From assembly GCF_003151135.1 (NCBI RefSeq), contig NZ_QEQK01000012.1, positions 1-64,000 on the forward strand: a stretch of DNA of 64,000 bases, written 5' to 3'. Origin of the DNA: Abyssibacter profundi (GTDB lineage Bacteria > Pseudomonadota > Gammaproteobacteria > Nevskiales > OUC007). This document shows, piece by piece, positions 33,767 through 42,005 of this stretch. A program made the translations under genes and the position numbers. Position 1 is the stretch's first letter, and each line of letters starts with the position of its first letter. The notes beneath the pieces were generated by a model. It saw nothing but the letters and a program-made list of their open reading frames with translations. It had not been told where the DNA came from and did not search any database.

Positions 33767-35497
33767 CTAGCGAGACCGCGCATCCGAAGCGTCAAAGGGA
33801 TCTCGCCCCAGATCGACCTCTTGCGCGTCGATCATGCCATCGGCGTCGCTGTCTAGCCCGCGGTTGTTCTGCAACCAGTAGTAGCGCGCACCGGAACCAC
33901 CAAGCACGCTTAGATGCGCCAGAACATCGAGATCCCCATCCTGATCAAAGTCGTGCAGAACCGGGTGGGCGTCCGTGGATGAGATCGAGATATCAACCGG
34001 CAAGGGCGGGGAGAATTGCAGCGCCGCGCCACTGGCTCGAGGGTTGAGCGCACGAATCATCGTGAGCGTCTGTACGCGCGGTTCGGTCAACGTGTTAGCC
34101 CGCGACCCGAGCACCAGCTCGCTCAAGCCATCCCCGTCGAGGTCAACCGCATGCAGGTCAAAATAAGCCGTGCCGTTGCTCTGGACTTCTGCTTCGAAGA
34201 GCACTTGCCGCTCGGCAAAGCTCAGCGTCCCGGCCTGGCTGGCCTGGCCGCGGCGAAAAGCCACCTGGACGCGGTCTCGGCCGGCTTCTCCAGCCACGCC
34301 ACGGACACTTTCAAACAGGTCCAGAACGCCGTCGTCGTCGACGTGCGCGAGCTCAACTGAAAATACATCACTACTATCCAGCGACCCACTGAGGGCGAAT
34401 GTCGGGTCGGCGCCCGTCGACAGCTGGTTTTCGTACCAGCGAATCTGCTCCCTACCCGGCCACGTCGCGATGAGGTCGGGCGCCCCATCGCCGCCCAGGT
34501 CAAACACATCGACATCCACCGAACCGCCCACATCGTCAATCGCCCTGGGGGATCTGTAGTCAGCCGAGCTGTACCAGCTCAGAGTGGGATGGTCAGGGTC
34601 GAACAGTGCGCGGGTTGCGGCAATCAACTCCAGTGAGCCTTGTCCGTCGAGATCCGCCATAAGCAACTCGTTTGCAGGCGGAATACGGTTAATCGGAAAC
34701 TGTGTTGAGCGACGTCGGCCTTCAGCATCCAGTTGCACGACTGCGATCCGGTTGTCGTCGAGCGAGACCGCCACCTCGAGCAAGTCATCAGGCTCCAGTT
34801 GCCCGGCGCTGATCGCTGCTCCGGCTTCATCCAGCAACGTTTCCTGAAGAAAGAAACGACGATCTGGCTCCGGGGTTGCACTGCCTGCGTTCAGCCCCAG
34901 CACGGTGGTGGAGTCGCCAGAGGCCCCCTCTGCAATCAGAAGAATGTCTCCGTAGCCATCGCCATTGACATCATGCACTGTCGGCGCGACAACATCGCTG
35001 GACCGAGGTGCCGCAATCCCGACCGCATGACGCGGGCCGAAGAACGAGACTGATGTCGGGTCCAGCGGGTCGGTGCCCAGTTCACGCTCCCGCGCATCGG
35101 TGACACCGTCACCGTCAGCGTCCTCGTCGGCATCGAGCACGCCATCGTTGTCAGAATCCGCGACAGCCGGATTGGTCCCAGCGCGAACTTCGTCGTCATC
35201 CGGCACACCGTCGTTGTCGTCATCTGGATCGTCCGCATCCGCGATGCCATCGCCATCCGCATCCCCCGAGCAGGCATCACCTTGGCCATCGGCATCTCGA
35301 TCTGACTGATCGGGATTGGCAACCGCTGGGCAGTTGTCGTCGGCGTCCGCAATCCCGTCGGCATCCGCGTCGACGACCATCACGGGAGGCTGCGTGCCTC
35401 CGTCATCCTCATCGTCGCCCGAGCCGCAGCCCGCGATGAAGACACTCGGTGAGAGCACCAGTGCAGCAACCCACAACATTCTGCTTGCGTCGTCCAT
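33767..35497 (-). CDS. FG-GAP/VCBS-repeat lipoprotein with calcium-binding repeats
   Basis: Protein of 576 aa. The lipobox FIAGC is near residue 24. Residues about 40-150 are Asp-rich thrombospondin type-3-like repeats of the DxDxDGxxD form (DADADGIADADDNCP, DADGDGIADADDPDDD), which bind calcium. From about 165 there are FG-GAP/VCBS blades: VHDVNGDGYGDILLI, MADLDGQGSLELIAAT, VFDLGGDGAPDLIATW, AVDLDGDGLSELVLGS and LHDFDQDGDLDVLAH, indicating a beta-propeller. The protein ends with another Ca-binding repeat. It is probably a cell-surface binding protein; the ligand is unknown. It is just outside the attR-like repeat. Confidence 0.8.
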   Translation of the reverse strand: MDDASRMLWVAALVLSPSVFIAGCGSGDDEDDGGTQPPVMVVDADADGIADADDNCPAVANPDQSDRDADGQGDACSGDADGDGIADADDPDDDNDGVPDDDEVRAGTNPAVADSDNDGVLDADEDADGDGVTDARERELGTDPLDPTSVSFFGPRHAVGIAAPRSSDVVAPTVHDVNGDGYGDILLIAEGASGDSTTVLGLNAGSATPEPDRRFFLQETLLDEAGAAISAGQLEPDDLLEVAVSLDDNRIAVVQLDAEGRRRSTQFPINRIPPANELLMADLDGQGSLELIAATRALFDPDHPTLSWYSSADYRSPRAIDDVGGSVDVDVFDLGGDGAPDLIATWPGREQIRWYENQLSTGADPTFALSGSLDSSDVFSVELAHVDDDGVLDLFESVRGVAGEAGRDRVQVAFRRGQASQAGTLSFAERQVLFEAEVQSNGTAYFDLHAVDLDGDGLSELVLGSRANTLTEPRVQTLTMIRALNPRASGAALQFSPPLPVDISISSTDAHPVLHDFDQDGDLDVLAHLSVLGGSGARYYWLQNNRGLDSDADGMIDAQEVDLGRDPFDASDARSR

Positions 35498-35767
35498 GAC
35501 TCATCAGCCTTTGATTCCGGCTGCCGACACTAACGCCAATCCGCCATGAGCGCCCCACCCGAAGTCCCTTACATCCTCCATTCAGGGGAACTGGCGCACA
35601 GATGAGAGCAGGTAGCGAGCCCGCTCTCTCTGATCCGACATGACCCGCACGACATCACTCGATCGACTGCAGACCAAGCCAGTCGGGGTTCCAAACTGTT
35701 CAGACGCGAAACCGACACCCCGGTCGGCTAGATCGGGGGCTGCCGTCCGCTCGCCAAAGACCCTGAT

Positions 35768-37870
35768 TCAGCCCCCCGTGTAGCGCCATAGAAAGGCATA
35801 GACGTCCGCCGCCTCGGCGATGCGCTTGGAGGTCGGTTTGCCGGCGCCGTGTCCGGCCTTGGTCTCGATGCGGATGACGACGGGGTCATCACCCGCATGC
35901 GCGTGTTGCATGGCGGCGATGTACTTGAACGAATGGCCGGGCACGACGCGATCGTCATGATCCGCCGTGGTCACCAACGTGGCCGGGTAGTCCGTACCGG
36001 GCTTGATGTTGTGCAACGGCGAATAGGCGTGGAGGTAGTCGAAGCCCTCGGCGTCATCCGAGCTGCCGTAGTCCGGCACCCAGGCCCAGCCGATGGTGAA
36101 TTTGTGGAAGCGCAACATGTCCATCACGCCCACGGCCGGCTGGGCGGCAGCGAACAGGTCCGGGCGTTGATTGGATACGGCACCGACGAGTAGCCCGCCG
36201 TTCGAGCCACCCTGGATCGCGAGGTGCTCGGGCGCCGTCCAGCCGGATTCGACCAAGTACTCGCCCGCGGCGATGAAATCATCGAACACGTTCTGCTTGT
36301 TCTCCCGCGTGCCGGCGGCGTGCCAGGCCTCGCCGTATTCGCCACCACCGCGCAGGTTGGCCAGTGCGAAGACGCCGCCGCGCTCCAGCCACGCCAGACG
36401 ATGAATGCGGAAGTACGGCGTCAGCGAGACATTAAAGCCGCCGTAGCCGTATAGCAGCGTGCGATGGTCGCCGGTGGGCTTCATGCCCTTCTTGTAGGTA
36501 ATGAACATCGGCACGCGCGTGCCGTCCTTGGACGTGTAGAACACCTGCTCGGTGACGTAGTCATCGGCGTTGAAGTCGATGTCCGGTGACTGCCACGCCG
36601 CGCGTTTGCCGGTGTTGAGATCGGTCCGATAAATCGTGTCGGCGCGCAGGAACGATTCGTAGGAGTAAAACAGCGTGGAATCGTCAGCTTGCCCCGCCAC
36701 GCTGCCCACGGTACCCAGCCCCGGCAGTGCAATCTCGCGCTCCAGCTTGCCGGCCGTGGAATACACCCGCATGCGGTGGGCGGCATCACGCATGGACACC
36801 ACCACCAACCGTCCGCCGGCGAACTCCACGGATTCGATGGTCTCCTCGCCCTGCGGGATGACCGTACGCCAGTGGGTCTTGGCCGGTTTGGCCAGGTTGA
36901 TGGCAATCACCTGGCCACGCGGGGCGTTCTCGGTGGAGAACACATAGACCGTGTGCTCGCTGCTGCCGATCACGTCGTAGCGCGCAACGAAGCCATCGAC
37001 CACTGGGGTGACGGGGCCGTCGAAGTTCGGAGTATCGCCGTCGCCCAGGTCTAGGCGGAAGAGCTGATTCTTCTCTTCGGCGCCCCTCCAGGTGCTGATG
37101 GCCACGTAGCGACCACCACGGGTCACGGCCGCATCGAAACCCCATTCCGGCTTGTCCGGCCGGGCGTAGACTTGTACGTCCTCGGACTGCAACCGCCCGA
37201 CACGGTGATACCACAACGACTGATTGGCCAGATCATCAAAGGTGCCGTCCTTGGACGGATACCGCGAGTAGAAAAAGCCCAGGCTGTCGCGCGTCCAGTC
37301 GATATCGGAGAACTTCACATCGGTGAGCGTCTCCAGCAGGTCGCGGCCGCTGGCCACATCGCGCACGCGGATGCTGCGCCAGTCCGACCCGGACTCGGCC
37401 AGTGCGTAAGCCAGGAAGCGCCCGTTCGGTGACAACGCATAACCCGCCAGCGCTACCGTGCCGTCGGCGGATAAGGTGTTGGGATCGATGAGCACGCGCG
37501 GCTTGCCGTCCAGGCCGGTCTGCAGGTAGAGCACCGCCTGGTTCTGCAAGCCATCGTTGCGCTCGTAGAGCAGCAAGTCGTCGTTGACCGTCGGCACGCC
37601 GAATCGCTCGTAGTTCCAGAGCTCGGTCAGGCGCTCACGGAAGCCCTCACGCGTATCGATTTCAGCCAGGACCTGGTCCGTAATCGCGTTCTGACGCGTC
37701 ACCCAGTCCGCGGTCACCTCTGAGTCGGTGTCCTCCAGCCAGCGATAGGGATCAGCGACCTGGGTGCCGTGGTAGTCGTCCACGACATCGCCGCGATGGG
37801 TATCCGGGTAGTCCCAGGCGGCGGCAACAACAGGGGTGGCCGCCAGCAAAGCGACAAGCAGTGAGCGCAT
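35768..37870 (-). CDS. Prolyl oligopeptidase (S9A family), exported
   Basis: Protein of 700 aa. A signal peptide (LLVALLAATPVVAAA) precedes the N-terminal propeller, beginning DPYRWLEDTDSEVTADWV. The C-terminal alpha/beta-hydrolase domain carries the catalytic Ser in AIQGGSNGGLLVGAVSNQRPDLF, the Asp in TTADHDDRVVPGHSFK and the His in ETKAGHGAGKPTSKR. It cleaves short peptides after proline, here probably in the periplasm. ATG 37870 is chosen at the signal peptide; the frame extends further without one. It stands alone between gaps of about 270 and 365 nt. Confidence 0.94.
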   Translation of the reverse strand: MRSLLVALLAATPVVAAAWDYPDTHRGDVVDDYHGTQVADPYRWLEDTDSEVTADWVTRQNAITDQVLAEIDTREGFRERLTELWNYERFGVPTVNDDLLLYERNDGLQNQAVLYLQTGLDGKPRVLIDPNTLSADGTVALAGYALSPNGRFLAYALAESGSDWRSIRVRDVASGRDLLETLTDVKFSDIDWTRDSLGFFYSRYPSKDGTFDDLANQSLWYHRVGRLQSEDVQVYARPDKPEWGFDAAVTRGGRYVAISTWRGAEEKNQLFRLDLGDGDTPNFDGPVTPVVDGFVARYDVIGSSEHTVYVFSTENAPRGQVIAINLAKPAKTHWRTVIPQGEETIESVEFAGGRLVVVSMRDAAHRMRVYSTAGKLEREIALPGLGTVGSVAGQADDSTLFYSYESFLRADTIYRTDLNTGKRAAWQSPDIDFNADDYVTEQVFYTSKDGTRVPMFITYKKGMKPTGDHRTLLYGYGGFNVSLTPYFRIHRLAWLERGGVFALANLRGGGEYGEAWHAAGTRENKQNVFDDFIAAGEYLVESGWTAPEHLAIQGGSNGGLLVGAVSNQRPDLFAAAQPAVGVMDMLRFHKFTIGWAWVPDYGSSDDAEGFDYLHAYSPLHNIKPGTDYPATLVTTADHDDRVVPGHSFKYIAAMQHAHAGDDPVVIRIETKAGHGAGKPTSKRIAEAADVYAFLWRYTGG

Positions 37871-38235
37871 AGTGATCTCGATCGAATCGTAGAAACGTAG
37901 GTGGCTTGGCCAAGACTCGCAGAGCAGACTGCGCTGATTGGCTGGCCGCCAGGATGGCCTGAACAGGGTACAGAATGATCCAGCGGGCGAAGGCACGAAG
38001 CCGGGCGCTTGCAATCGATCCGAGTGAAGGCGCTTGAGTGACCAAGCCTGCCCGTAAAGCGCTGGACGGTTCAGCTGCCGATGGCCGCGAGCCCACCCGC
38101 TGGTCAACCGCGGCGTGCCAACCGCTGGGCCTGGCGTCGCCCAGTGCTCCGGCCCGAAGTCCTGCGACGTGACTGCACTCTAGCCTCTCAACACACCTCG
38201 ACTTCGCGCGTGCTGCGCGACGCGCTTGTGGCCGA
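37871..38235. other. Gene-free interval upstream of the prolyl oligopeptidase gene
   Basis: About 365 nt of GC-rich sequence with only shadow frames. It must hold the promoter of the prolyl oligopeptidase gene on the minus strand and the 3' end region of the GDPD gene. I see no clear promoter boxes, long hairpins or repeats. Confidence 0.5.
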
Positions 38236-39420
38236 CTAAAGCGGCCGACTACGCCCCCGGCGCCCGAGGTACAACAGGCCGATCAGGGCGACCAAGCTCA
38301 GCAGGTTCAAAGCGCCGCCGCCGCTATCGACAGCCGAACCCGCGTCGCTCGGCGCGTCGTCAGGATTGGCCGGCGGCTCACCGGCTGCCTGCACGAGCAC
38401 CACACCCCGCCCGCTGGGCGCCGGGGCCCAGATGTCGCCCGGCCCCTGGTTGGAGACCACCCGCCCGGCAACGCCCGGACAACCGCGCTCAAAGTCGCTG
38501 GGGTTGCCGCGCTGCTCGGGCGTGGTCCCCGTTCCCAGGTCATCGATCGCAGCGCGCAGGATGTCAGGATTGTTGGTGAAAATGCCGTCGATGCCGTAGC
38601 CCAGCAGCGTGTCCATGGTCTGGCGGTCGTTGACGGTATAGGTGTGCACGTCATGACCATTGGCATGGAAGCGATCGATGACCGCAGGGTCCGCGAGAAT
38701 GTTGGCGTTGTTGGGCGAGAACGCATCCATGTAAGCGTCGCCGGTGCCACTCGTCTGAATGGACAGATTGCGTAGGTTGGTCGGCGCGCCGTACAGGTAC
38801 ACGGTGGGCAGTGTGGGCGCCAAGGCTTTGATGCGCTCCAGGCTTGCCGGGTCGAAGCTCTGCATCAGCACGCTGCTGTCGGCCACTCGGCCTCCGCCGG
38901 TGTCGATCAAACCCTTGCGCGTCAGTAACTCGGTGAGCACCTCTTCGGCCCGGCCGCCGGCCGAATCCTTGGTCTCGACGTGAAAGCGCATTAAGGGATT
39001 GATACGCAGGTAGCAGTCGAGCTGCTCCTCGAAGGGCACGATCTTGGCGCCCACAAAGGCGTCATCAGCCTGGGTGGGGTTCCGGGTGTTGAACCAGGAG
39101 CCGAAGTCCATCTCCCGAAGCTCGGCCAGGGTGTAGTCCGACACCGCGCCACTGGCGTCCGACGTGCGGTCTACCGTGGTGTCATGGATGCACACGGGGA
39201 CCTCGTCGGCCGATAGCAGGACATCGCACTCCAGCATGTCCGCATCCATCTCGATGGCCAGATCGTAGGCAAAAAACGTGTGCTCCGGCGCGTAGGCCGA
39301 GGCGCCGCGGTGGGCGATGTTGAGCTGAGGCCCATTGGGGCCGGACACCTGGGCCGCGGCCGGAGGGACGATGACGGCAATGGCCATGACCAGCAGGCCG
39401 CGCAAAGTGTTGGAGAGCAT
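38236..39420 (-). CDS. Exported glycerophosphodiester phosphodiesterase with GlyGly-CTERM-like tail
   Basis: Protein of 394 aa. A signal peptide (LLVMAIAVIVPPAAA) is followed by the GDPD TIM-barrel: NIAHRGASAYAPEHTF with the catalytic His and Arg, LECDVLLSADEVPVCIHD with metal-binding acidic residues and second His, and FHVETKDSAGG. It hydrolyses glycerophosphodiesters to glycerol-3-phosphate and an alcohol. The last 35 residues (DSGGGALNLL, hydrophobic helix, GRRGRSRPL) have the form of a GlyGly-CTERM sorting signal. ATG 39420 is at the signal peptide; a longer frame extends to 39468. Confidence 0.88.
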   Translation of the reverse strand: MLSNTLRGLLVMAIAVIVPPAAAQVSGPNGPQLNIAHRGASAYAPEHTFFAYDLAIEMDADMLECDVLLSADEVPVCIHDTTVDRTSDASGAVSDYTLAELREMDFGSWFNTRNPTQADDAFVGAKIVPFEEQLDCYLRINPLMRFHVETKDSAGGRAEEVLTELLTRKGLIDTGGGRVADSSVLMQSFDPASLERIKALAPTLPTVYLYGAPTNLRNLSIQTSGTGDAYMDAFSPNNANILADPAVIDRFHANGHDVHTYTVNDRQTMDTLLGYGIDGIFTNNPDILRAAIDDLGTGTTPEQRGNPSDFERGCPGVAGRVVSNQGPGDIWAPAPSGRGVVLVQAAGEPPANPDDAPSDAGSAVDSGGGALNLLSLVALIGLLYLGRRGRSRPL

Positions 39421-39481
39421 GTGAACGGTGCAGGATGCGAACGAAGCGCCGCATTCTTGCCCAGTCACATCATTGTTTGAT

Positions 39482-39519
39482 GACAGTGGCCGGCGATGTC
39501 ATCGGCGCCGGCCACTGTC
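39482..39519 (-). terminator. Strong hairpin after the DUF6351-type gene
   Basis: A perfect 14-bp stem (GACAGTGGCCGGCG / CGCCGGCCACTGTC) with a 10-nt loop lies 20 nt past the stop of the minus-strand hydrolase gene and before the GDPD gene. It lacks a clear U run, but its strength and place fit a transcript end. Confidence 0.6.
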
Positions 39520-39539
39520 GGGTTTCGCCGGGTCTGACG

Positions 39540-41837
39540 CTACCGCAGACCGTAGTCGAATGCGGCCGCCTGCATGCCTGCGCCCGAGTTGGCTGGCGGC
39601 GGTGGCAGCGGCTCGCCACCGACGATCATGCGGCCGTTGTCGTCCACATAGCGCAGCCAGGCGACCGTCGGCTGCTTGGCCCGGCCGGGTGCGCGGTAGT
39701 CGCAAACGCCATCGGGGAAGGCCGTGGCCAGCTGGGCCCACTGCTCATCGGTGAACGGCACCAGCCCGTAGTCATCATTGCGATCCAGCGGCTTGAGCTG
39801 GCAGTCGAAGTTGTCTGCCGTGCGGGTGTCGCCCGCGACGGTGCGCGGCGTACCGTAGGCGTAGAGCGGGCGCAGCAGGTCAATGCAGACCTCACCCAAT
39901 ACCGGCTCACCCCCCACAATCGCGCATTGATCCTGCACATCGCCCGGCCGGTTACGAGAGATCTTGTCGGCCAGCGGTGTGTCGCTGCTGTCGGCCTCGA
40001 CCTGCGCCAGCCACGCGTCCATGGCATCCAGCCCACGGTAGACATACTCGAGATCCCCGAGCAGCGGGACCGGGCCACCCCACATCACATGGTTGCGGGC
40101 GCTGCCGTGCTCGCGCTCGATGCGCCAGCGGATCCACCACGCATGCAGCGCATCGTGTGCAATCCCCGGATCGGGTCCGACGAAGGTCAGAATCGGCACC
40201 GTATCCAGATTGTTGGTCATATTGATCATGCCGCTGCGATACGCATTCCCCACGGCCGGGTGATCGGCCCGGGTGCGGGCGGCCTGCGGCTGGATATCGA
40301 CATCCAGCCCACCGATCTTGACGTTCAGATCAACAAACATCGCCGGTGTGATGAGCCCGGCGCGCAGGGCGTTGAGGCCGTACTGCACCCCGGTGTTACC
40401 CAACGGAATACCGGTGAACCCAAAGCCGACCTGCTGCTCGATTTCCGACCAGACTTCGGGACCGCGCTGCCCGAGAATATGCGGCATCCACTCCAGAATC
40501 CCGCAGCGCTGCCCGGTCGGGTTGGTCTCGGGGTCGTAGCTGGCATCCCCGGCGCAGTTGCCGGTGGTCTGGGTCGCCGCCTTGAACAAACCCTCATCGG
40601 CGACCACGGCGTTCACATGCGTCAAATGCCCTTCCACCGGCCCCCACAGCAACGGGTTCCAGACCACCCCTGGCGCCCAGCGACTGGGGTCTTCGAAGTA
40701 CTTGCGCATCAGATGCAGGTCGGCAAATTGCAGCCCGGCCGACAGCGAGTCCGGATACGCGCACATGGTCAGCAGGCCCTGATACAGCCCCGGGTAGGCG
40801 TTGGCGATGGTCAGCTGGGCAATCGAGCCCCCCGAGCAACCCGTGCCAATGGCATAGCGCAGCGGGCCGTACTGCTCCACAAAGCGCTCCTTGGCCATCA
40901 TGATCGATTCGGCCGCCAGGGCCACATCGCAGTTGTGCCCGGTATTGGCCAGCGCCGTCGATAGCACGGCATAGCCCTGCCCCAAGGCATAGATGTAGCT
41001 GGGCTCGATGAGCGGGATATCGCCGAAAGTGCCCGAGTAATCATCCAACGGTGCATTACCCGGCGTGTACTTGGCCCCGCAGTTGCCACCATGGGTGATC
41101 AACATCTTGCCGTTCCACTGCGGTTGCGGTGCCCAGGGCTCCCAAGGCGCCTCCGGGTTGAACAGCGTCAGGATCTTGTACTGGTCGCGATCCTGGTAAC
41201 CCAGCTCCTGGCGCACGATGAAGGGCACGGTCTCGCCATTCTGTGTGGTGGTCATGGCCACATCATCTGGCGGATTGTCGGGATCGTAGGGCAGCAGGTC
41301 GGTGCCCAGCGACACCCCGGGGATCGGCTCCAGCACATCGACCAGGGCCGTGGGGCGGTAGAGGTAGCTGTACTCGGCAGGCTGGTTACAGGCCAGGTCC
41401 ACCGCCCCGTCCTGACAGCGAATCCGCTTGATCTCGGGCCGGGAGAATATCGGCCCCTCATTGGGATAGTTGGTGATGGTCGTACTGGATTGAGCGCCGT
41501 TAAGCTCGACGACGAGGCGATTCTCACCAACCGTCAGCCCATCGATGCGCCCCATGACGCGGCCGTTATTCCGGCGCGCGAAATCGGTGCTGATGTCCTG
41601 CCCGTTCAGGGCAACCCGCAGGCCATCAACGGCCTCGTCACCCGGAACGGCGATCTCCATGAGCGCATCGCCACCACTGATCATGTCGGCGCGGTTGGAC
41701 AGCACCAGGACCGACAGACCCTCGCCCCCTGCCTCGACCGGCTCGGTCACCGACGGCGCACTGCCACTGCAGGCCGTCATCAGCAGCCACACGGCCACCA
41801 GTCCGCCACGCAGGGCGGTCGTGGGAATCCCCAACAT
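39540..41837 (-). CDS. DUF6351-type/tannase-like alpha/beta hydrolase lipoprotein
   Basis: Protein of 765 aa. A lipobox LMTAC is near residue 23. A beta-rich N-terminal part (SVLVLSNRADMISGGDALMEIAVPGDEA) precedes an alpha/beta-hydrolase region with the probable nucleophile elbow IGTGCSGGSIAQL and oxyanion region LITHGGNCGAKY. Many cysteines suggest an extracytoplasmic fold. The overall plan resembles the DUF6351 family, which I recall as tannase/feruloyl-esterase-like; the substrate is unknown. GAGGAG lies 7 nt upstream of ATG 41837. It is monocistronic, ending before a strong hairpin. Confidence 0.65.
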   Translation of the reverse strand: MLGIPTTALRGGLVAVWLLMTACSGSAPSVTEPVEAGGEGLSVLVLSNRADMISGGDALMEIAVPGDEAVDGLRVALNGQDISTDFARRNNGRVMGRIDGLTVGENRLVVELNGAQSSTTITNYPNEGPIFSRPEIKRIRCQDGAVDLACNQPAEYSYLYRPTALVDVLEPIPGVSLGTDLLPYDPDNPPDDVAMTTTQNGETVPFIVRQELGYQDRDQYKILTLFNPEAPWEPWAPQPQWNGKMLITHGGNCGAKYTPGNAPLDDYSGTFGDIPLIEPSYIYALGQGYAVLSTALANTGHNCDVALAAESIMMAKERFVEQYGPLRYAIGTGCSGGSIAQLTIANAYPGLYQGLLTMCAYPDSLSAGLQFADLHLMRKYFEDPSRWAPGVVWNPLLWGPVEGHLTHVNAVVADEGLFKAATQTTGNCAGDASYDPETNPTGQRCGILEWMPHILGQRGPEVWSEIEQQVGFGFTGIPLGNTGVQYGLNALRAGLITPAMFVDLNVKIGGLDVDIQPQAARTRADHPAVGNAYRSGMINMTNNLDTVPILTFVGPDPGIAHDALHAWWIRWRIEREHGSARNHVMWGGPVPLLGDLEYVYRGLDAMDAWLAQVEADSSDTPLADKISRNRPGDVQDQCAIVGGEPVLGEVCIDLLRPLYAYGTPRTVAGDTRTADNFDCQLKPLDRNDDYGLVPFTDEQWAQLATAFPDGVCDYRAPGRAKQPTVAWLRYVDDNGRMIVGGEPLPPPPANSGAGMQAAAFDYGLR

Positions 41838-42005
41838 GATCAATCTCCTCGTTGCACCCGGCCGCTTGGTCGCAGCTCGTTCGTGGCGTCGGGATCATGG
41901 CCCGACGCATGTAACGCCTAGTGTACGCCGCAGGCACCCCGGGGGGATTGTCACCAGCGGGACGTTGGTACCACCCGTCAGGTCAACGTGATGAGCCGGA
42001 GGGGT

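Noticed and set aside
35061-35420. Asp-rich repetitive DNA in the FG-GAP lipoprotein gene as a non-coding tandem repeat.
   Set aside because: The repetition follows the DxDxDGxxD calcium-binding units of the encoded protein and stays in frame.
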